Source: CAWJHE01 sp964614855 (GTDB lineage Bacteria > Chloroflexota > Anaerolineae > Anaerolineales > UBA4823). Taken from it: 13,198 bases of DNA. Both the position numbers and the translations under genes were made by a program. Below are positions 6,634 to 13,198 of the stretch, piece after piece (the first letter of the stretch is position 1; each line of letters opens with the position of its first letter). Where the stretch lies: positions 1 through 13,198 of the forward strand of contig CAZTMX010000073.1 in assembly GCA_964614855.1 (NCBI GenBank), read 5' to 3'. Below the pieces are notes generated by a model. That model worked only from the letters and a program-made list of their open reading frames with translations, was not told the DNA's origin and did no database searches.

Positions 6634-7974
6634 ATGACGACAAAATCATCAAAACAAAAGAGTACGCACAAGCAACGGCGGGTTGGCGCCACGGATCAGA
6701 CGCACAAGCAACGGCGGGTTGGCGCCACGGATCAGACGCACAATCAACGGCGGGTTGGCGCCACGGATCAGACGCACAATCAACGGCGGGTTAGCGCCAC
6801 GGATCAGACCCACATAGCAATCGGGCAGGGAGATTCACTTTCCCAGCCGGCCGGTTTGCATCCCCAGGCACAACGCGCCATCTCATGCAGCCTCCGCCAG
6901 GGGGTACTCCACCTGGGTGGGATTACCACCTTTTGTGATGCGATCCAGCAGCAATTCAGCCTCTTAGTTGACCAGCCATTTCTTGCGGCACACAGCCTGG
7001 CTGATATTTCTCAAAACTGGGATTTGATAGAAAAACTGGAAATTTCCCAGGCGATCCAACACACCGTGCATAAGGTGCGGGTGTACTCCACGCAAAGAGG
7101 TCTACTCCCGGGTGAGATGGCTGCGCCGTCGCTGCGAGCCTGGCAGTGGCTGGTGTTTCTGAGCCATCCGGCAAACCTGGCAGCGCACCTGGCTGCGTTG
7201 GTGCGCTTGAAGGAAATTGCAAACAAACCGGCTTTCAGCAAGCACCGACTTGCGTCCCAAACACCCTTGCATACAGGCCTGTCATTTTTTCATATCCCCA
7301 ATCTCCTGCGCAGCCAGCCTGGGCAGCGTACGGTAAAAATGATCGTAAGCGAAGGATTTATACACGCACCGGACGATATCTTGGAAAGCCTGCTCCAGCT
7401 TGGGGTAAATGCTGCGGATAAATCAGCCTTGACCGGTGTGCGGAAATACGCCAAAACGCCAGAATTTAACCGCACCAATACCGAGTTGGCGAAAATCGAC
7501 GACCTGGTTGAACAGAATGCGCTCGGACAGCACCAGAACCTGCTGGAAATTTTTGGTAGAGTAAAAAATCAGTACTTTGACCCGTCTTTCACACAACCCA
7601 GGCTAACCTGGAATAAGACGTTAACCTATAATAAATACGGGCACTACATACCCGCTTCGGATACAGTCATGATCAGCATGTCCTTGGATGCACCTGACAC
7701 GCCAGATTATGTGCTGGATTTTGTCATGTACCATGAGCTGCTGCACAAAGCTTTTGGCTTTCGCGGTAACCACAGCCGGCTCTATGCGCATCACAAAGCC
7801 TTCCGGCAAAAAGAAAAGCAATTCCCACATTACGAGCAAGCCCAGGCCTATCTCAGCCAACTCGGCTCCAGGGTTCGCCATAAGAAGAAGAAAAGCAGCA
7901 GCAAGCCGCAGGCAGTAACAAAACTCTCATTCAAGCGATTAAAAAATAGGCTTTCTACAAAGAAAAAGGGATAA
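6634..7974 (+). CDS. SprT-like zinc metallopeptidase domain protein with N-terminal 12-residue repeats
   Basis: This 446-residue protein is not one I can name. After a short basic start it has four tandem 12-residue repeats (THKQRRVGATDQ type) at residues 11-58. A long middle region without clear motifs follows. The C-terminal part carries FVMYHELLHKAFGF, a HExxH zinc motif with His367, Glu368 and His371. Next is NHSRLYAHHKAFRQKEKQF, where His380, His386 or His387 may be the third ligand, as in SprT/WLM-type proteins. The tail is strongly basic (HKKKKSSSK, then KRLKNRLSTKKKG), suggesting nucleic-acid contact. There is no signal peptide, so it is probably cytoplasmic. SprT-type enzymes can cut DNA-protein crosslinks, but this assignment is tentative. 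The start has no Shine-Dalgarno and fits a leaderless mRNA. The next gene begins 2 bp after the stop. Confidence 0.75.
   Translation: MTTKSSKQKSTHKQRRVGATDQTHKQRRVGATDQTHNQRRVGATDQTHNQRRVSATDQTHIAIGQGDSLSQPAGLHPQAQRAISCSLRQGVLHLGGITTFCDAIQQQFSLLVDQPFLAAHSLADISQNWDLIEKLEISQAIQHTVHKVRVYSTQRGLLPGEMAAPSLRAWQWLVFLSHPANLAAHLAALVRLKEIANKPAFSKHRLASQTPLHTGLSFFHIPNLLRSQPGQRTVKMIVSEGFIHAPDDILESLLQLGVNAADKSALTGVRKYAKTPEFNRTNTELAKIDDLVEQNALGQHQNLLEIFGRVKNQYFDPSFTQPRLTWNKTLTYNKYGHYIPASDTVMISMSLDAPDTPDYVLDFVMYHELLHKAFGFRGNHSRLYAHHKAFRQKEKQFPHYEQAQAYLSQLGSRVRHKKKKSSSKPQAVTKLSFKRLKNRLSTKKKG
6664..6807 (+). repeat. Coding minisatellite: four 36-bp tandem repeats
   Basis: Four contiguous 36-bp units lie at 6664-6699, 6700-6735, 6736-6771 and 6772-6807, each in frame and coding for 12 residues. 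Units 1 and 2 are identical. Unit 3 changes one base (AAG to AAT, Lys to Asn). Unit 4 shares that change and adds G to A (Gly to Ser). Each of units 1-3 contains the 8-bp palindrome TGGCGCCA, broken in unit 4. Near-identity at the DNA level points to recent expansion by slippage or recombination. The gradient suggests copies were added at the 5' end. Confidence 0.95.
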
Positions 7975-7976
7975 GC

Positions 7977-10415
7977 ATGGCCAGCATAAAAGAAATCATT
8001 CTATTATTACGTTCCAACGGCCTGGAGCAGGTACTGCGTATCCTGCGTTTCACCCTCGCCCGTGGAGGCTTAGACACACCCTATAATAAAAAAATGGGAG
8101 AAAGAAACCAGATGCCAGCAACTCTCCCCGGCATGCTCAAACGAATGGTGCCGCAGAAGAGCGGTGCAAGCTTCTCTTTTGAAAACGCTAAACTCCAGGT
8201 CCAATTCCTGGCTGGCGATCTGGTACGCCTGACCTGGCTGCCGGGTTCGCTTCCGCCGCCGTATGCGTTGGAAAAAAGAACCTGGCCTGAGATCCACATT
8301 GAAGACAGCGAAACTGAAGCTGGATGGTGCCTGGCTTCCTCTGTTCTGCGCCTGGTGGTGGGAAACCAGGGAGAGCTGAACTTCATGGACAGCGCAGGCA
8401 GATCCCTGCGGCGTGAACTGCCGCCAGAAAGGCGCGGCAACGACGATTGGGCTGCCTGGACGGCGCGCATCCAGCCTGAAGAGGGCTCGTTCTACTATGG
8501 ATTGGGCGACCAGGCCGGTCCCTTCAACCTGGCAGGCACAGCGCATGAATTCTGGAACACCGACCCTGGCGGCAGTTTTGGCCCGGGAACCGACCCGCTG
8601 TATATGCCGCTACCTGTCTACTGCTGCCAGCATGCCCAGGGGAGCTACCTGGTGTTTTACGAAAATGCCCACAAAGGCTCGCTGCAATTCTCCGGCGGGG
8701 CAGCGGCAAATCCAAACAGCCCCACAACCGTGCAATTTGAAAGAGGGGCGCTGCAGTCTTACTTCATCGCCGGCCCCGTGCAGCAAGCAGTGGAGCGCTT
8801 CGGCGAGCTGACCGGCAAACCCGGGCTGCCGCCCTTATGGAGCCTGGGCTACCACCAATCCCGCTGGGGCTACAAGAGCAGCCAGGATATTGAAGAAGTT
8901 GCCCAGGGTTTCAAAGACCACGATATGCCGCTGAGCGCTATCCACCTGGATATTGACTACATGGACGGCTACCGGGTGTTCACCGTCGATCGCCAGCGCT
9001 TTCCGGACCTGGCTGGGCTGACGGCATCATTGGACACGGCAGGCATCAAAACCGTGCCCATCATTGACCCCGGCGTAAAGGTGGATGAGAAGTATCCTGT
9101 CTACCAGCAGGGCTTGCAACAGGGATGTTTCTGCCGTTTGCCGGATGGGAAAGTGCTGCGCGGGTTGGTCTGGCCTGGTTGGAGCGTTTACCCGGATTTC
9201 ACCGACCCAAAGACACGCGTCTGGTGGAGCAAGCAATACCAACCCTTGCTGGATGCTGGTGTTGCGGGCATCTGGCATGACATGAACGAGCCCACTTCGT
9301 TCTCCGCCTGGGGAGGCATGGCTTTGCCACTGGCAACGTATCACAACCTGGACGGTGCGCTGGGCGACCACCTGGAAGGGCACAACCTGTTTGCCCTGGA
9401 GATGAACCACGCCGGTTATCAGGCGTTGAAAGAAGCACGCCCCGAACGCCGCCCCTGGCTGATCTCACGCGCCGGCTGGGTTTCACAGCAACGCTACGCC
9501 TGGAAATGGTCCGGCGATACCGAAAGCAGCTGGGGCAGCCTGCGCATGACCATCGCCAATGCACTCGGCATGGGGCTTTCAGGGCAGCCTTACACCGGAC
9601 CGGATATCGGTGGGTTTAGCGGCAGCCCCACGCCAGAGCTGTACCTGCGCTGGTTTCAGATGGCAGCCTTCCTACCTTTCTTCCGCACCCACTCAGCCGT
9701 TGGCACGGCGCGGCGCGAACCCTGGGTGTATGGAGAACCCTATACCAGTATCGTGCGCAAGTTTCTCAAGCTACGTTACCGCTTGCTCCCCTACCTGTAC
9801 TCCCTGGCCTGGGAGACCAGCCGTACCGGTCGCCCGCTAGTACGGCCGTTGTTCTGGCACGACACGGATAATCGCGATCTATGGGGTGTGGATGACGCCT
9901 TCCTATTGGGCGACAGGCTGCTTATCGCACCGGTGCTGCAGGAAAATGCCGCCAGCCGGACCGTCATCCTCCCCCATGGGGAGTGGGTCGATTACTGGGG
10001 TGGACGGGTTCATCAGGGCGGGCAGAGCAGCGAAGTACCGGTGAAGCTGGAAACGATCCCTTTTTTTGTGCGGGCGGGCTCGATCCTGCCGGAAAAAGAA
10101 GGGGATGTTTTGCACCTGGGGATTTATGCCCCGGGTAAAAACGAAACCTGGCTCGACCCGGCGCTCAGCCTGTATAGCGATGCCGGCGATGGATACGGTG
10201 ATTTCAGGGTAGACAATCTGATAGCGAAGCCAGATACCCAGGGCATCGACATCCAATGGGAAAGCCAGGGTGCGTATCCCTTTCCATACACTGGCATCCG
10301 GCTCGATTTTCGCGGTACACCTCCCTCCAGACTTTGCATCGACGGCGCCGATGCAAGCGCTTGGGAAAACCTTGTCCTGACCGTGCCATTTAAATCCCTG
10401 AGGATTTCATTCTGA
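7977..10415 (+). CDS. Glycoside hydrolase family 31 alpha-glucosidase
   Basis: GH31 enzymes hydrolyse alpha-linked glucose or xylose from the non-reducing end by a retaining mechanism. The 812-residue protein has the N-terminal beta-sandwich signature YGLGDQAGPFNLAG, then WNTDPGGSFGPGTDPLYMPLP. The barrel begins near PPLWSLGYHQSRWGY and includes HLDIDYMDGYRVF. The nucleophile is Asp435 in IWHDMNEPTSF and the acid/base is Asp514 in WSGDTESSWGSLR, followed by GPDIGGFSG. The C-terminal sandwich includes LLIAPVL and VDYWGG. There is no signal peptide, so it is cytoplasmic and likely acts on imported or storage-derived oligosaccharides; exact specificity is open. It starts 2 bp after the preceding stop, with AAAAAGGG nearby. 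An internal ATG at 8112 with GGAG upstream would remove a 45-residue N-terminal extension and is an alternative start. Confidence 0.95.
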   Translation: MASIKEIILLLRSNGLEQVLRILRFTLARGGLDTPYNKKMGERNQMPATLPGMLKRMVPQKSGASFSFENAKLQVQFLAGDLVRLTWLPGSLPPPYALEKRTWPEIHIEDSETEAGWCLASSVLRLVVGNQGELNFMDSAGRSLRRELPPERRGNDDWAAWTARIQPEEGSFYYGLGDQAGPFNLAGTAHEFWNTDPGGSFGPGTDPLYMPLPVYCCQHAQGSYLVFYENAHKGSLQFSGGAAANPNSPTTVQFERGALQSYFIAGPVQQAVERFGELTGKPGLPPLWSLGYHQSRWGYKSSQDIEEVAQGFKDHDMPLSAIHLDIDYMDGYRVFTVDRQRFPDLAGLTASLDTAGIKTVPIIDPGVKVDEKYPVYQQGLQQGCFCRLPDGKVLRGLVWPGWSVYPDFTDPKTRVWWSKQYQPLLDAGVAGIWHDMNEPTSFSAWGGMALPLATYHNLDGALGDHLEGHNLFALEMNHAGYQALKEARPERRPWLISRAGWVSQQRYAWKWSGDTESSWGSLRMTIANALGMGLSGQPYTGPDIGGFSGSPTPELYLRWFQMAAFLPFFRTHSAVGTARREPWVYGEPYTSIVRKFLKLRYRLLPYLYSLAWETSRTGRPLVRPLFWHDTDNRDLWGVDDAFLLGDRLLIAPVLQENAASRTVILPHGEWVDYWGGRVHQGGQSSEVPVKLETIPFFVRAGSILPEKEGDVLHLGIYAPGKNETWLDPALSLYSDAGDGYGDFRVDNLIAKPDTQGIDIQWESQGAYPFPYTGIRLDFRGTPPSRLCIDGADASAWENLVLTVPFKSLRISF

Positions 10416-10424
10416 GTTCTTCAG

Positions 10425-10454
10425 GTGACAATGGCCTAACACTTATGGTAGGCT
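10425..10454 (+). promoter_or_regulatory. Candidate promoter of the M24 peptidase gene
   Basis: GTGACA (10425-10430) and TAGGCT (10449-10454) are 18 bp apart, with TGG just before the -10. The -10 is a poor match, but the extended element may compensate. The leader of about 45 nt ends with AAGGAG, a strong Shine-Dalgarno, six or so bases before ATG 10503. Confidence 0.45.
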
Positions 10455-10502
10455 GAGCAACATGATCTTTGGTTTCATCGAGGTAACAAAAAGGAGACAT
10501 CC

Positions 10503-11687
10503 ATGTACGATCTCATACGAGAGAAAGTCACCCAAGCCAGCCAGATCCTGGCTGAACAGCAGGTGGACGCCTGGCTGACCTTTGTGCGCGAGACATCAGC
10601 CGGCGCAGACCCGGTGCTGCCCTTGATTTATGGACATGACCTGACCTGGGAGAGCGCCTTGATCATCACCCGCAGCGGTGAAAATTTTGCCATTCTTGGG
10701 GATTTAGAAGCCGAGACGGCCAGGCAGGTGGGCGCGTATCACCAGGTGCTGCCCTACCATGAAGGCATCCGCCGTTCGCTGCTGCATACCCTGGAGCGTA
10801 TCAGTCCCAGCAAGATCGCCATTAATTACTCAAAAAACAACGTCCATGCCGACGGGTTGGGGTATGGGCTGTACCTGGTCTTGCTGGATTTGCTAAATGA
10901 CACCCCCTGGGAATCGCGCCTGGTTTCAGCGGAGAGAATCCAGACCGCGCTGCGCGGCCGCAAAACACCGGCGGAGGTGCAGCGCATCCGCGCTGCAGTA
11001 GAAACCACCCGCCAGATCTTTGAGCACACCTTCCAGGTCATCCAACCCGGGATGAGCGAGAAAGAAGTTAGCCAGATCATGCGCGAACAGATCGCCCAAC
11101 ATGGCTTACAACCTGCCTGGGACGCCGAACACTGCCCGGCGGTGAACAGCGGGCCCGATTCCCCGGTGGGTCACAGCGGGCCGACAGATCTCCTGATCGA
11201 GCGAGGCCACATCCTGCACTTTGATTTCGGCGTCAAACAGGACGAGTACTGTTCTGATATCCAGCGGCTGGTCTATTTTCTAAAACCCGGTGAAAGCCAA
11301 GCGCCTGAAGCCGTACAGCGCGGGTTTGACACGGTGGTCAAAGCGGTACAGGCGGCAGTAAAAGTCATGCAGCACGGAAAGACTGGCAAAGAGATCGATG
11401 CGGTAGCGCGCAGCGTGGTGACAGGCGCCGGTTACCCGGAGTACAAATATGCCACCGGTCACCAGCTTGGGCGATTGGCGCATGACGGCGGCGGTATCCT
11501 GGGACCAGCCTGGGAGCGCTATGGCGACACACCGAACTTCCCCCTGGAAGCAGGCCAGGTGTATACGGTTGAGCCGGGTCTGGAAGTGCCGGGTTACGGT
11601 TATATTGGTCTGGAAGAAGATGTTCTGCTGACCGAGAACGGCGCCGAATACCTGGGGTCGCCGCAGACAGAATTAAGGCTGTTGTGA
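10503..11687 (+). CDS. M24 family metallopeptidase (Xaa-Pro aminopeptidase-like)
   Basis: This 394-residue cytoplasmic protein has the two-domain plan of aminopeptidase P, prolidase and creatinase. A creatinase-like N-terminal domain (about 10-150) is followed by a pita-bread catalytic domain opened by the RGRKTPAEVQRIRAAVETT segment. All five dinuclear metal ligands can be placed: Asp241 and Asp252 (HFDFGVKQDEYCSDIQ), His320 (ATGHQLG), Glu357 (VEPGLEV) and Glu372 (GLEEDVLL). The ligand spacing of 11 between the two aspartates is standard. A second conserved histidine, His327, is followed by Asp in HDGGGILGP, where many members have His-Glu. Activity against Xaa-Pro dipeptides or peptides is likely but not certain. 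The gene has its own promoter and a strong AAGGAG ribosome-binding site. A 16-bp palindrome overlaps its stop codon. Confidence 0.92.
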   Translation: MYDLIREKVTQASQILAEQQVDAWLTFVRETSAGADPVLPLIYGHDLTWESALIITRSGENFAILGDLEAETARQVGAYHQVLPYHEGIRRSLLHTLERISPSKIAINYSKNNVHADGLGYGLYLVLLDLLNDTPWESRLVSAERIQTALRGRKTPAEVQRIRAAVETTRQIFEHTFQVIQPGMSEKEVSQIMREQIAQHGLQPAWDAEHCPAVNSGPDSPVGHSGPTDLLIERGHILHFDFGVKQDEYCSDIQRLVYFLKPGESQAPEAVQRGFDTVVKAVQAAVKVMQHGKTGKEIDAVARSVVTGAGYPEYKYATGHQLGRLAHDGGGILGPAWERYGDTPNFPLEAGQVYTVEPGLEVPGYGYIGLEEDVLLTENGAEYLGSPQTELRLL

Positions 11688-11695
11688 TCACAACA
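11680..11695. repeat. Perfect 16-bp palindrome over the M24 stop codon
   Basis: TGTTGTGATCACAACA reads identically on both strands, and the TGA stop at 11685-11687 lies inside it. With no loop it cannot form a stable RNA hairpin, so it is more like a dimeric protein-binding site than a terminator. It lies about 50 bp upstream of the hisS -35. Between them are two copies of CCTTTTTGC, 12 bp apart (11719-11727 and 11731-11739). Confidence 0.5.
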
Positions 11696-11747
11696 TCCCG
11701 CAAATAATTTGTATTGACCCTTTTTGCGCGCCTTTTTGCATCCACGG

Positions 11748-11776
11748 CTGACGCATCCGGTTTTTTATGCTAAAAT
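11748..11776 (+). promoter_or_regulatory. Promoter of hisS
   Basis: CTGACG (11748-11753) and TAAAAT (11771-11776) are 17 bp apart, with TGC before the -10 as an extended element. Transcription would begin near 11783, leaving a leader of about 24 nt. That leader contains AAGGAAG (11793-11799), a good Shine-Dalgarno for ATG 11807. The leader is too short for a T-box or attenuator. Confidence 0.7.
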
Positions 11777-11806
11777 GGCACGATCTCAAAATAAGGAAGT
11801 AAGAAG

Positions 11807-13087
11807 ATGAAAGCTACCATCCAATCCCTCAAAGGCACGCGGGATTTTTATCCCGAAGAAATGGCCGTGCGCAATTTCCTGTACCAAACGGCGCGCAAGG
11901 TTTCCGAACAATTCGGTTACCAGGAGTATGATGCTCCATTCCTGGAGACGATCGAGCTGTATGCCGCCAAATCCGGCGAGGAGCTGGTAAAGGAACAGGC
12001 TTTTGTCTTCCCTGACCGGGGCGGCGATCTGATCACCCTGCGCCCGGAGCTGACACCCTCCCTGGCACGCATGGTAGCTCAGCGCCAGCGCCAGCTTGTG
12101 TACCCGCTGCGTTGGTGGTCCTGGGGGCCTTTCTGGCGCTACGAGCGCCCGCAAAAGGGGCGCACGCGTGAGTTCTTCCAATGGAACATCGACCTGATCG
12201 GGGTCAACAGCCCAGCAGCGGATGCCGAGCTGGTGGCGATTGTGGCGACCTTTTTGCGTGAATGCGGGCTTTCATCAGAACAGGTGCATATCCTGGTCAA
12301 CAACCGCCAGTTGATGGACAGCGAGCTGGCAGCCCTGAACATCCCAGTAGAGCTGCGCCCACAGGTCTTCCGATTGATCGACCGGCGCGACAAACTGCCG
12401 TTCGGCGAGTGGCAGGCATATGCACAGGAAACCGGCCTGGACGAGACCCAGTTCCAGGGCTTGCTGGAAATCCTGGCGAACAAGGACCTGTGGCAGAAAT
12501 CACCGGATATGCAGCGCACCTTTGCCATCCTGGAATCGCTGGGGATACGGGATTATGTGCAGTATGCGCCGAACATCATCCGCGGGCTGGATTATTACAC
12601 CGGGCTGGTTTTCGAAGTCTGGGATCGAGACGGCGAGTTTCGCGCCATCCTGGGCGGCGGGCGTTACAACAACTTGGTTTCAGATGTGGGCGGCGACCCG
12701 CTGCCTGCCATTGGCTTTGCCATGGGCGATGTGGTCGCCAGCCTGGTGCTGAAGAAATTCAACTGCCTGCCGGATCACCTGAGCGCATCCCCGGCCTCAG
12801 TGCTGGTGACTGTATTTGATGAAGACACCCTGGGCGCATCTTTCCAGCTGGCTGCCGATCTGCGAAACGCCGGGCTAAAGGTGGCCTGCTACCCGGAGAC
12901 CGCCAAGCTGGCAAAGCAGTTTAAGTACGGCGACCGCATGGGGATGCGCGCCGCCGTTGTAGTCGGACCTGATGAGCTTGCGCAGGGGCTGGCTGCGGTC
13001 AAAGACCTACGCGACGGTTCCCAGGTCACCCTGCCATCGGCAGATGTAGAGCCCTATCTGCGGAAAATGCTGGCAAAAGACATATAA
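11807..13087 (+). CDS. hisS: Histidine--tRNA ligase (HisRS)
   Basis: This cytoplasmic class II aminoacyl-tRNA synthetase charges tRNA-His with histidine using ATP. The 426-residue length is normal. It begins with KGTRDFYPEEM, characteristic of HisRS N-termini. Motif 2 is RYERPQKGRTREFFQWNIDLIG from Arg111. The HisRS-specific histidine-binding motif is RGLDYYTG at 259-266, followed by AILGGGRYNNLV. Motif 3 is AIGFAMGD near 301-308. The C-terminal anticodon-binding domain runs from about 325 (SVLVTVFDEDTLGASFQLAADLR) to the end. AAGGAAG sits upstream of the ATG. A tRNA-His gene begins 49 bp downstream, so the enzyme and its substrate are neighbours. I see nothing unusual in the protein. Confidence 0.98.
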   Translation: MKATIQSLKGTRDFYPEEMAVRNFLYQTARKVSEQFGYQEYDAPFLETIELYAAKSGEELVKEQAFVFPDRGGDLITLRPELTPSLARMVAQRQRQLVYPLRWWSWGPFWRYERPQKGRTREFFQWNIDLIGVNSPAADAELVAIVATFLRECGLSSEQVHILVNNRQLMDSELAALNIPVELRPQVFRLIDRRDKLPFGEWQAYAQETGLDETQFQGLLEILANKDLWQKSPDMQRTFAILESLGIRDYVQYAPNIIRGLDYYTGLVFEVWDRDGEFRAILGGGRYNNLVSDVGGDPLPAIGFAMGDVVASLVLKKFNCLPDHLSASPASVLVTVFDEDTLGASFQLAADLRNAGLKVACYPETAKLAKQFKYGDRMGMRAAVVVGPDELAQGLAAVKDLRDGSQVTLPSADVEPYLRKMLAKDI

Positions 13088-13094
13088 ATTGTGC

Positions 13095-13123
13095 TTGATC
13101 GAGGCGGGGCTTCGTGATAAAAT
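13095..13123 (+). promoter_or_regulatory. Promoter of tRNA-His
   Basis: TTGATC (13095-13100) and TAAAAT (13118-13123) are exactly 17 bp apart, with TGA before the -10. The predicted start near 13130 is about seven bases before the mature tRNA 5' end, leaving a short 5' leader for RNase P. This would let the tRNA be transcribed independently of hisS. Confidence 0.7.
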
Positions 13124-13132
13124 CACCCCCGC
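13104..13132. other. Bulged palindrome overlapping the tRNA-His promoter
   Basis: GCGGGG (13104-13109) pairs with CCCCGC (13127-13132), and GTGAT (13114-13118) with ATCAC (13122-13126). This gives 11 base pairs, a four-base bulge (CTTC) and a three-base loop. It begins 16 bases after the hisS stop and contains the -10 of the tRNA promoter. It could act as a stem at the hisS mRNA 3' end, although no U-tract follows, or it could be chance. Confidence 0.4.
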
Positions 13133-13136
13133 ATAT

Positions 13137-13198
13137 GGTGGGTGTAGCTCAATGGCAGAGCACCTGACTGTGGATCAGGTGGTTGTGGGTTATCCGAC
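13137..13198 (+). tRNA. tRNA-His (GTG anticodon), 3' part cut by window edge
   Basis: The gene-encoded extra 5' guanosine (G-1, position 13137) typical of tRNA-His precedes the acceptor strand at 13138-13144. T8-A9 are followed by the D stem GCTC/GAGC. The anticodon stem CCTGA/TCAGG encloses loop CTGTGGA, giving anticodon GTG at 13170-13172. The T-stem 5' strand GTGGG is at 13185-13189, matching tRNA-His of other bacteria. After T54-T55 the sequence reads ATCCGAC instead of the expected CRANT-type loop, so the last seven bases look abnormal. The identity is secure; whether the gene is intact is not. Confidence 0.88.

Noticed and set aside
6664..6807. CRISPR array of 36-bp repeats
   Set aside because: The units are contiguous with no spacers, lie inside a reading frame and vary in codons; no cas genes are present.
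11448..11510. Atypical M24 motif GHQLGRLAHDGG as sign of lost activity
   Set aside because: All five metal ligands and the second histidine are present; the His-Asp change does not remove a ligand, so this is more likely a subfamily trait.
11719..11739. Two CCTTTTTGC copies as an intrinsic terminator for the M24 gene
   Set aside because: No GC-rich hairpin precedes either T-tract; they are only noted as short direct repeats upstream of the hisS promoter.

Overview
The window looks like a chromosomal fragment of an uncultured Chloroflexota bacterium, most likely class Anaerolineae. This is inferred from the style of the proteins: Thr/Pro-rich linkers behind lipoprotein signals, SH3-like wall proteins, and the forms of the GH31, M24 and HisRS proteins. 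There is no 16S or other phylogenetic marker here. Base composition is moderately GC-rich and even. I see no transposase, integrase, phage gene or CRISPR array.

Layout. (1) 1-2194, minus strand: a nitroreductase-like gene followed 15 bp later by tex, which encodes an RNA-binding transcription accessory protein. Tex runs off the left edge, so its S1 domain is not visible. (2) 2304-4165, plus strand: an ABC-2 type export pair, with the ATPase and permease genes overlapping by ATGA. (3) 4198-6381, minus strand: an envelope operon. A Tat-exported L,D-transpeptidase is followed by two paralogous 181-residue lipoproteins with SH3-like domains. (4) 6634-10415, plus strand: a zinc-metallopeptidase-like protein (HELLH) with a four-copy 12-residue tandem repeat near its N-terminus, followed 2 bp later by a GH31 alpha-glucosidase. 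(5) 10503-11687, plus: an M24 (Xaa-Pro peptidase-like) metallopeptidase. (6) 11807-13198, plus: hisS and, 49 bp downstream, the start of a tRNA-His gene cut by the right edge.

Regulation. Seven candidate promoters can be read, and every one has a TGN just before the -10 hexamer (extended -10). Two of them, for the ABC ATPase and the HELLH protein, end so close to the ATG that the mRNAs are probably leaderless. Most other genes have clear Shine-Dalgarno sequences. Other structures worth a look are a perfect 16-bp palindrome at the 3' end of the M24 gene, a bulged palindrome covering the -10 of the tRNA-His promoter, and repeated short sites around the nitroreductase and L,D-transpeptidase promoters.

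Most genes are ordinary housekeeping or envelope genes. The least explained parts are the lipoprotein/L,D-transpeptidase operon, the repeat-bearing metallopeptidase, and the non-canonical T-loop sequence at the extreme right end.
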